Shown in pieces: positions 57,038 through 64,000 of a DNA stretch of 64,000 nt. Source of the stretch: Orobanche coerulescens (lineage: Eukaryota; Streptophyta; Magnoliopsida; Lamiales; Orobanchaceae); the NCBI GenBank assembly GCA_033398695.1, contig CM065812.1, positions 142,296,858 through 142,360,857 on the forward strand, in the 5' to 3' direction. A model generated the notes under the pieces. The model was not told where the DNA came from and searched no databases. It saw nothing but the letters and a program-made list of their open reading frames with translations. The first letter of the stretch is position 1, and the number at the start of each line of letters is the position of its first letter. A program made the translations under genes and the position numbers.

Positions 57038-58890
57038 AACATCGGAGTCTTTGCCTGGTCGCATCAAGATATGGTCGGCATAAGTCCTGATCACGCTTGC
57101 CACTATCTAAAGATCGACCCGGCAATGAAGCCTGTTCACCAAAAATGTAGGAAATTCGGTCCTGAAAAATACGCGGCGCTCGACGTAGAAGTCCAAAAAT
57201 TACTCAACAACAAATTAATCGGGGTAGCTACAGACGAACCACAATAGGTCGGCAACGCGGTACTCGTCAAGAATCCAACTGGTTCCTGGAGGTTATGCAT
57301 CGACTTCACCGACCTCAACGCGGCATGTCCAAAAGATCACTTTCTGATGCCTCATATTGACCACTTGGTCGATAGCACAACAGGTTGCGAAATGATGTCG
57401 TTTATGGATGCCTTCGCCGGATATCATCAAATCCCAATGGCGGAGAAAGACATAAAACACACATCTTTCCACACGGAAAAAGATATATACTTTTGGGTCC
57501 GAATGCCTTTCGGCTTGAAAAACGCAGGGGCAACCTACCAGCGACTAGTCAACAGAATGTTCGCCAATCAGATCGGCAAGACCATGGAGGTCTACATTGA
57601 CGACATCGTGGTCAAAAGCCTCAAGAAGGAAGATCACCTCAATGATCTCGCCGAGACGTTCGCCATCCTCGAAAAATTCAACATGAAGCTAAACCCCAAT
57701 AAATGCAACTTCGGGGTGGGTTCCGGGAAATTCCTGCGGCACATTGTGAGTCAAAGGGGGATCGAGGCGAACCCCGCCAAGATACAAGCGATCCTTGACA
57801 TGCAGGAGCCGCGAAACATCAAGCAGGTATAACGCCTCACAGGTTGTCTAGCCGCCCTCAACCGTTTCATATCTCGACTCGGCGATAAAAGCAAGCCTTT
57901 CTTCGCGACCATCAAGAACAAGAAGTTCGCATGGACGAAGGAAAGTCAGATAGCGTTCGCCAAAATAAAGGAATATCTATCTAACCCCCAGATCCTGGCA
58001 AAGCCGATCCCCAGTGAGAAACTATTCCTTTACCTGGCAGCCTCGGAGGTCGCACTGAGTGCCGTTTTGGTGCGAGCAGAGGGACAAGTCCACTTGCCGA
58101 TCTACTATGTTAGTCAAGCGCTCCATGACGCTGAAACACGTTATACACCATTGGAGAAGATCGCCTACGCCCTCGTAATGAGTGTCCGTAAACTAAGGGC
58201 TTATTTCTTCGAACATCAAGTGGAAGTCCTGACAACTCTACCTCTAAGACAAGTTCTACACCGACCAGACACCAACGGGCGACTTCTCAAGTGGTCACTA
58301 GAGATCGCCCAATATGGTATCACTTACGCTCCTCGAACGACGATCAAAGGCCAAGCTCTGGCGGACTTTGTGGTGGAACTAACGTTCCCTCACAGCCTGA
58401 CCCAGGTCGGCCAACCTGCCTGGAAGTTATATATGGATGGCTCAGCGACCAATTCGAGAGCAGGGGCGGGGATTGTCCTCATCAGTCCCGACGGACAAAG
58501 TTTCACTAATGCTGTGCGTTTCAGCTTTCGTGCGACCAACAATGAAGACGAATACGAAGCCTTGGTAGGCGGGCTCGATCTAGCCCTCGCCCTCGATGTT
58601 CGTCGCCTCCATATCTTCATAGACTCCCTTTTGGTCGTGAACTAAGTCAAGGGAGAATATGAGGCGCGCGGCGAACAGATGGTCAAATACCAAGAGCTGG
58701 TCTCCGAAATGTGCACAAAATTTGAAGAAGTGCTAATCGAACAAGTCCCGAGAGAGCACAACTCCTAGTCCGATGCCCTTTCCAAACTAGCATCATCGCA
58801 TGGGGCAGCCGACTTCTACAATATCCAAATCACAAAGTCAGCAAGGCCGGCGATCGACAGAAGCCTGGTTACCACGGTTGCCATCGCCGA
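57038..58890 (+). pseudogene. RT plus two RNase H domains of element J
   Basis: RT: 'FAWSHQDMVGISPDHACHYL', 'WRLCIDFTDLNAACPKDHFL', 'MMSFMDAFAGYHQIPMAEKD', 'MPFGLKNAGATYQRLVNRMF' and the active site 'EVYIDDIVVKS'. A gypsy RNase H follows ('LTGCLAALNRFISRLGDKSK', 'IYYVSQALHDAETRYTPLEK'), then a second RNase H: 'WKLYMDGSATNSRAGAGIVL', 'NNEDEYEALVGGLDLA', 'IFIDSLLVVN' and 'SDALSKLA'. Stops: TAG 57245, TAA 57830, TAA 58643, TAG 58766. The dual RNase H is the hallmark of the Tat lineage. Confidence 0.9.
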
Positions 58891-60119
58891 AGAGAACTGG
58901 ATGACTCCGTTCATCAAATACTTAAAGAACGGAACGGTCCCTGACGACCGTGTTAAAGCTCGCCAACTCCAGCTCCGTGCGACCAGATATACCCTATTGG
59001 ACGACCGGCTTTACAAGCGAGCCTTCAGCCTTCCCCTCCTCAAGTGTATTACACCGGAGGAAGGTCGGCTCGTCTTAGCCGAGATCCATGACGGGATTTG
59101 CGGAAACCATGCGGGCGGGCGAGCTCTCATCCATAAGACAACCAGGCAAGGTTTTTTCTCGCCATCACTTCAGAAGGATGCGATCGCCTATGCCAGATCG
59201 TTTCATACGTGTCCAGTAATGGGCCCCAACATTAAACTATCCCCTGAACAGCTCACCTCCATGTATAGCCCTTGGCCATTTGCGCAATGGGGCATCGACC
59301 TTATAGGTCCCTTGCCGACGGCTCCAGAGGGCTGTAAGTTCGCCATCGTAGGGGTCGATTATTTCACCAAGTAGGCTGAGGCCGAACCGCTCAACAAGAT
59401 CGGCCAAGAGCAAGTGATCAAGTTTATCTGGAGAAACGTCGTATGCCGATTCGGTCTGCCCCAGGCCATCATCTCCGACAACGGAAAGCAGTTCGACGGC
59501 TTTAGAAGTCATGCAATTCTGTGAGAAATGGGGAATCAAAAGATTGTTTTCAGCACCCTATCACCCTCGCATTTAACGGACGTGTAGAGGTCAGAACAAG
59601 ATCCTCAAACACACAATTAAAGCGCGACTCGAATACAGGCAAGGGCGATGGGCGAGCGAGCTTCCAGACATTTTGTGGTCTTATCGAACGACGACCCGTA
59701 ATTCAACCGGCGAAACCCCATTCGCCCTCGCCTTCGGAACCGAAGCGGTGATTCCTTCGGAGATCGCCGTCCTCAGCCATCGAACCGAACAAGAGATGAC
59801 AACCGACAACGATGTGGCCCGACCAATCGACCTATACATGCTCGAAGAACGACGACTGACCTCAGAAATTAAGAACACAATCCACAAAAGGAGAGCCGAG
59901 AAGTTCTTCAATTCAAAGGTCAAAGAAAGAAGGTTTCAAGTGGGCGATCTCGTCCTCAAGAAGATCCAAACCCACACAGGCGTTTTTGGTCCGAACTGGG
60001 AAGGACCTTTCAGGATATCAAAATGGCTGACTAAGGGAGCATACGAACTTGAACATCCTAACGGTACCCCGGATCAATATCCCTGGAATGCCGTGCATCT
60101 GAAGAAATACTACCAGTGA
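58891..60119 (+). pseudogene. Integrase of element J
   Basis: Zinc region: 'HDGICGNHAGGRALIHKTTR' gives the two His; the distal pair reads F-H-T-C, so the first Cys of C-x2-C is Phe. Core: 'WGIDLIGPLPTAPEGCKFAI' (D), TAG at 59372 (Trp expected), 'FGLPQAIISDNGKQF' (D), then frameshifts around 59515-59670 with the Glu region as 'NGRVEVRTR'. C-terminus 59673-60119 is open: 'SYRTTTRNSTGETPFALAFG', 'VGDLVLKKIQTHTGVFGPNW' and 'EGPFRISKWLTKGAYEL', ending 'NAVHLKKYYQ'. No chromodomain, as expected for Tat. Confidence 0.88.
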
Positions 60120-60199
60120 AAATTTTGCAGTCATTTTCTACTAATCCTATGTACAAGGAATATAATGAGATTTTTTGCTATCCCGTTTATTTTGGCAAT
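60120..60199 (+). other. Short spacer after element J pol
   Basis: T/A-rich sequence (TTTTGCAGTCATTTTCTAC) between the integrase stop and the repeat region. Nothing recognised. Confidence 0.5.
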
Positions 60200-60665
60200 C
60201 ACCCCACCGAGCGTTTCACATACCGACGAGGATCGTCATCCAATCATGATGATCCGAGGTAGAAGCAATGCGGCCATGGTCCTGGAGGTCGATGGAACTA
60301 ACAGCTTCGCCCATGCAAGGTTCCTTTGGGCTGAGATCGCCCACCCTTCGTTTAAATACGAGGCCGGCGTAGCCGAAGGACCCTCCAAAATAATCAGTGG
60401 ACATGTTCGCACGTCCTCAAGGTACATCATCCAACATGGTGAACCCAGACAATGCGACGTGCCACTACCCCCGTCTCAACGTACATCGTCGAGGGTCGCC
60501 ATCTTCATGGCGGGCCGAGGTGGAAGCAGAGCTAACAAGCCGCGGACGTGGAGTCGAATAAGCCGACGACGCCCCGTGCAAGGACTCCTCCAGACCAAGA
60601 TCACCCGCCATTCGTTTTAACACAAGGCAGGCGCAGCCTAACGGAGGACCCTCATAAAAAAGTGA
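60200..60665 (+). repeat. Imperfect ~260-bp tandem duplication in the 3' region of J
   Basis: The blocks 60218-60397 and 60479-60665 share the same order of landmarks: GATCGTCATC...ATGATG/ATCTTCATGG, CCGAGGTRGAAGCA, CACCC...TTCGTTT, GGCGYAGCC and GGACCCTC. Identity is modest. Retand, a related Tat element, is known for a tandem repeat in its 3' untranslated region. Confidence 0.5.
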
Positions 60666-61080
60666 GTCGCGGGATATACAGTGTCCCTCGCACACAAAGA
60701 CACGATTGGGAAGGTCGATCCATCGAACTCCCCGACCGTGCACGATTCTTCAGAATCAGCAAAACTGAAGATAGCTCGCCAGACAAACTAATTTTTGTTC
60801 CCTTACTTACAATAAGCAAACAAAAACAAGGGGGCAGAGATGGGTCGAGCTAATCCCAAATGCGATCGGACAGAAAGGAACCACGCCCGATCGGCTTCGC
60901 TCAAACACACGCAGGACGATCGAAATCGTTCGACAAAAGTTATAAGGCGATCGTACGTAAAAAGACAGTGTGAAAAGAGAAATATTTTTCATATCAAAGA
61001 TGTCGTACATTATGAGGCCCGAAGGCATTACAAAAGGAAAGCAGAAAAGTACAAGTTACAAAGGAAAACAAAAATATCTC
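60666..61080 (+). other. Spacer between J repeats and antisense gene
   Basis: No protein is supported. It includes a purine stretch ACAAAAACAAGGGGGCAGAG (60823-60842) resembling a polypurine tract, and from 60965 to 61080 the probable 3' untranslated end of the antisense gene. AATAAG-like sequences on both strands are too weak to call a terminator. Confidence 0.45.
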
Positions 61081-62014
61081 TCAAGGCCCCGTCGGCTGGT
61101 CATCGCCTTCAGGTTGCGGATCGGCTTGGGCCCCCCCATCGGCCTCAGGATGAATGAGTTTGCCAGTATACCAACTCAAGTCGATCCTAAAGTCGACAAG
61201 GTCAAGGATCGGCAAAGAGAACTCCGGGTGCAGAGGGTGCTCGAGCGCATAGGCTTTGAAGCTCTCCATCAAGGGACCGATCTCTATCCCTACCTTCTTG
61301 GCGGCTCTGACAGCATCGGTGTAGGCCAGATAATAGGCGAACTCGCCGACGAGTGCCACATTGAGATAGGGATCAGTCTCGATCGCCTTCAGCTGCCCTT
61401 TAAACTCCACGTTCGTCTTCTCAGCCTCCGCCAGCTCGACCACCTTGGCGGCGTTCTCCCCCTTGGCCTTCTCCAGCTCCTTCTTCGCCGCCTCTAGCTC
61501 ACCGCTGAGCCGATCCACCATCGCCTTCAGCCCGGCCACCTCCTCCTGCGAAGCCGCATGCTTCCGGCGGGCTTCCTTATCCTGATCACGGAACCGGTCG
61601 GTAGCCTCCTTGGAGCGGCTCAGCTCCTGCTTCAATCGGTCGACGTCCTGTTTAGCCTTTTTGGCCGTCTCCACATACTCCTTCTCCATAGACTGGATCC
61701 GGTTGGCAAACTCAATGTTTTTATTCCGGGCGGCCTCGAGGTCGCTATGGAGACGTGCAGTGGAGGGTCACCCCACAAAATCCCTAACAGCTTGGACGGC
61801 CATCGTCGCCGTCTGGAGAGCCAGGGCAATGGTCGCCTGCATGGTATCTCCAAATCGCCGACGAGCGATCGCATCAAGATCGGTCGTCCAAGCCTTGGGC
61901 AGAGAAGTGATAGCCTGCTGGACGTAAGTAGGGACGTCGAGGGACTTTTGCGGAGCCTTACTCGACAAGAAGTCCAGCACCATAGGAGCGACGTCCGGGT
62001 CAGCAAGACGGACC

Positions 62015-62098
62015 CTGCAGCACAAACCAAAAATGACAAGGGAGTTAGTCTATATCTCACTCAAAATGCCTAACTCGAAAATTTCGATCCTTTCTTAC
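62015..62098 (-). other. Intron 3 of antisense gene
   Basis: Donor CAG|GTAAGAAAG, acceptor TTTGTGCTGCAG|GG, 84 nt, pyrimidine-rich 3' end. Codon AG|G (Arg) is split cleanly. Confidence 0.82.
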
Positions 62099-62531
62099 CT
62101 GTTGACCAGCTCGGGATCGCGGCTAAAATAAGGCTTGCCCCGAGAGGTTTCCACCTCAGCAATCGCCACCTTCTTCGTGGGGCCGCCCGATGACCGGGAG
62201 CCGGACGCCGAGGGCCTAGGGCCTGATCCCTCCGTCATCGGGATGGCAGAAATAGGAGCCGCAGCAACCGGAGGCTCAAGAATGGACACATCCGCCTCAG
62301 TAATCAGCAGGGACTCCTCCGGCCTCCGCCTCTTGCGGCGCTGAAGTTGTTCCTCTTCCTGAACTACCGGCTCGGCGACCGGCACCTCAGCAGGCCTCAT
62401 CACCGGAGCAGGGCAAGACGTCGTCGCAGGAACGCGACCAGTCTTCTTACCCAGGTGAAGGCGACCGATGAGTCCTGGGTTGGACATGACAATCTCTGGT
62501 GGTGGCTCGGTAAAGAGGGGAAAATGAGTCT

Positions 62532-62629
62532 CTGTCAAAGACGAAATGCAAACAAGTCAGGCAACTACTTAAATGCTACGACCTCCTGGAGACGATCGTC
62601 AAGCAAGGAAGCACCAATTAAGTTTATAC
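62532..62629 (-). other. Intron 2 of antisense gene
   Basis: Donor CCAG|GTATAAAC, acceptor CGTCTTTGACAG|AG, 98 nt. Reading through would meet a TAG at 62567-62565; splicing restores the frame into 'THFPLFTEPPPEIV'. Confidence 0.8.
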
Positions 62630-62794
62630 CTGGAGGTCTCAAGTGACGAGGGAAGCGAAACAATCGAGCCCCCAACCAATGAAGTTGGTTACCAAGCGAG
62701 CGAACGTCAATGAAGGAATCCGGCAAGGCACGAATCCGCTCCCAAACGATCAAGAAATCGAAAGGGAGATCGCCGATCGCTGGAACGAGAGGTC

Positions 62795-62863
62795 CTGCAA
62801 AAAGAAAACAAAATTAGATCAGTCCAAGACAAGCTCAATCAAGGGGAGAGTTAAAATCCTTAC
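62795..62863 (-). other. Intron 1 of antisense gene
   Basis: Donor CCGA|GTAAGGAT, acceptor TTTTCTTTTTGCAG|GA, 69 nt, with a strong pyrimidine tract. The flanking exons join in phase 1. Confidence 0.85.
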
Positions 62864-63800
62864 TCGGATTCCTCTCCCGAAAATTGGTAGGAATCTCCAA
62901 CTCCTCCTCCGGTCAGTCACTCGATGCCGATCGCCACGCTCCGCCGACCCAGCACCATTTTGCCAGGTTGCCGCGGGTCTTGTTCGGCACACCAAGGACC
63001 ACTCTTCCCATTCGGCCTTGGATATGATTCCCACCGATTGACCCTTTCTGTGCAGCCAGTTTAAACAGATAGTTCATCTCCATCGCAGAAAGGAGGCGGA
63101 ACAACCGGTGATCGCCAAACAGTGTCAAAGTGCAGATGACCTGTAGCCAAGCATTCGGCGTCAGTTGGAGCGGCGCCAGATTCCAGGCGATCAGTAAGTA
63201 GGAGACGGAGAATGGGAGAGGGAATCGCAGACCGGCCTCCATGATCATCTCACTAACGGCGACCATCCCCTCGGGCGGTTGATCGGCACGTTCATTTTCC
63301 GATGGCACGTGCAGGGAGACGTCAGAGGGAATATGATATTTTGCCCTCCAGTGGTTCACGTCTTTCCGGGTCGCCGAACTCCGGATCTTACCAAGGCTCC
63401 ACTGAGACGGGTCGACGGCCCGAAACACCGTCTGGTTCACATGTTCATAAGGATGAGCGGCGGAGTAGGCTTCGAAGTCAAATTCCGGACAGGGTCCGGC
63501 GATCCCCTCCATAATCTTGGTAAAAGCCATATAGGCGGGGCCAAAGACACTCTGCCGTTCCCAAGTTAGCCGCTCCAATTCGTCCTCATCCGCCGGCGAG
63601 CCCCCCTGCTCCGCCGTCGCCGTCGTCCTCGCCACTGCGGCCTCGTTGAAAAGCTCTTCGAGTTCTGCAGGTGCAATCCCCGCACGAATGGCCTCAACGG
63701 ACGTGTCTATGTCGACTCCAACGGGAATCTCATCCTGGTCAGGAGAGGCCGCGGCGACAGAAGAACTTCCTGCCTCGAAGGTCTTGGATCCTCCCGATAT

Positions 63801-64000
63801 ATTATAAAAAGTAGAGGGAGAAAGAAGATTGATTTTCCTTACCTAAAGAAAAGAATACGATCGGCACAAGAAGCTCCGGAAATTTTTGCAGAGTTTCAGC
63901 TATGGATGCAAGGACGCGTAAAGAATGAAAGTGAAGAAGCCCTAGCCCTTTTATAGATGGAGGCGAGGGTCTAAATGCAAATAGGAGAAATCTCGAGGGT
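63801..64000 (-). other. Promoter and 5' leader region of antisense gene
   Basis: Contains the TATA box and a pyrimidine-rich leader (minus strand CTTCTTCACTTTCATTC). Beyond 63960 there is only a short purine-rich stretch to the window end; nothing else is recognised. Confidence 0.5.
63948..63956 (-). promoter_or_regulatory. TATA box upstream of antisense gene
   Basis: The minus strand reads CCATCTATAAAAGGGC. It lies about 150 bp before the first in-frame codon, with no competing ATG between. A possible 5'UTR donor TTTAG|GTAAGG is at 63842. This suggests the antisense gene has its own promoter inside the element. Confidence 0.6.

Larger units (their letters stand above)
61081..63800 (-). pseudogene. 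Antisense extra gene of element J: four exons, gypsy-type 'transposase' (PF04195-like) plus coiled coil
   Basis: Exons on the minus strand are 63800-62864, 62794-62630, 62531-62099 and 62014-61081. All three introns are GT-AG (69, 98, 84 nt) and the frame is kept exactly (phases 1, 1, 2), for about 822 residues. The N-terminal half has 'HIPSDVSLHVPSENERADQP', 'GLRFPLPFSVSYLLIAWNLA' and 'PLQLTPNAWLQVICTLTLFG', like the plant 'putative gypsy-type transposase' family. A basic Pro/Ala region (R-R-K-R-R-R-P) follows, then about 100 residues of coiled coil ('QELSRSKEATDRFRDQDKEA', 'ELEAAKKELEKAKGENAAKV'). Two in-frame TGA codons (62915-62913, 61770-61768) lie where CGA fits. No ATG opens the frame; ATA at 63800 is the likely lost start. 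Function unknown. Confidence 0.78.
53430..64000 (+). mobile_element. Element J: Tat-like Ty3/gypsy retrotransposon with antisense gene (right end outside window)
   Basis: Plus-strand order: LTR with TATA box, primer site (54221), gag, protease, RT, RNase H, a second (archaeal-type) RNase H, integrase ending at 60119, then a tandem-repeat region and a ~2.7-kb antisense gene. The second RNase H and the antisense extra ORF are known features of the Tat lineage (Retand/Ogre relatives). Coding is interrupted by about seven stops and a few frameshifts. The 3' LTR is not in the window, so the left boundary (~53430) is approximate. Confidence 0.85.

Noticed and set aside
60165..60620. Plus-strand ORF after J pol as a real gene
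   Set aside because: It spans the degenerate tandem duplication, has no recognisable domain and no conserved start.
61558..62344. Plus-strand open frames across the antisense gene region of J
   Set aside because: They are shadows of the GC-rich minus-strand exons, whose spliced frame is coherent.
1..64000. Host genes between elements
   Set aside because: Every stretch above ~500 bp was assignable to an element or its non-coding parts; no exon-like sequence with host-gene character was seen.

Overview
This is a repeat block from a flowering-plant nuclear genome. I find no host protein gene, rRNA or functional tRNA gene. Nearly all 64 kb is explained by LTR retrotransposons nested inside one another, plus one LINE fragment. 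The plant diagnosis rests on Tekay-like chromodomain Ty3/gypsy elements, a Tat-like Ty3/gypsy element with a second RNase H, an Athila-like integrase remnant, Sirevirus-like Ty1/copia elements, and initiator-Met primer sites (TGGTATCAGAGC type). The species cannot be named from sequence alone.

Layout. 1-14332: minus-strand Ty3/gypsy element A, running off the left edge. Its pol is split by a solo LTR (335-2433, TSD AATCT) and by a non-coding composite element B with three LTRs (2773-9259, TSD CGCCG/CACTG). 14333-19965: plus-strand element E, non-coding, with only 569 bp between its LTRs; A sits in its 5' LTR and a LINE remnant (17498-18620) in its 3' LTR. E sits in turn in the LTR of F, an A-family element whose gag remnant (20508-20700) abuts a copia integrase. 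20700-44614: plus-strand copia element H, broken by two members of one Tekay-like family, D (plus, 20779-30405, TSD ATAGC) and G (minus, 34484-44243, TSD CTGCC). H carries an extra ORF of unknown function after pol. 44749-52788: minus-strand copia element I, with a plus-strand solo LTR (46758-48057, TSD CATAC) in its RT. 52789-53170: Athila-like integrase remnant. About 53430-64000: plus-strand Tat-like element J, with gag-pol to 60119 followed by a large antisense gene.

Function. Every gag-pol is disabled. Most premature stops can be read as C-to-T changes on one strand or the other (CGA to TGA, CAR to TAR, TGG to TAG), as expected from long-term cytosine methylation.

Two things stand out. 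First, the LTRs of at least five element groups carry arrays of short CpG palindromes repeated every ~20-24 bp, usually beside the TATA box. The palindrome differs by group (AGCGTGCGCT, TTACGGCCGTAA, TTACGACGTAA/TTACGTACGTAA, TGCCGCGG, GCGATCG) but the spacing is nearly constant. Second, the antisense gene of J (63800-61081) has four exons whose frame is kept exactly across three GT-AG introns, and a TATA box of its own.
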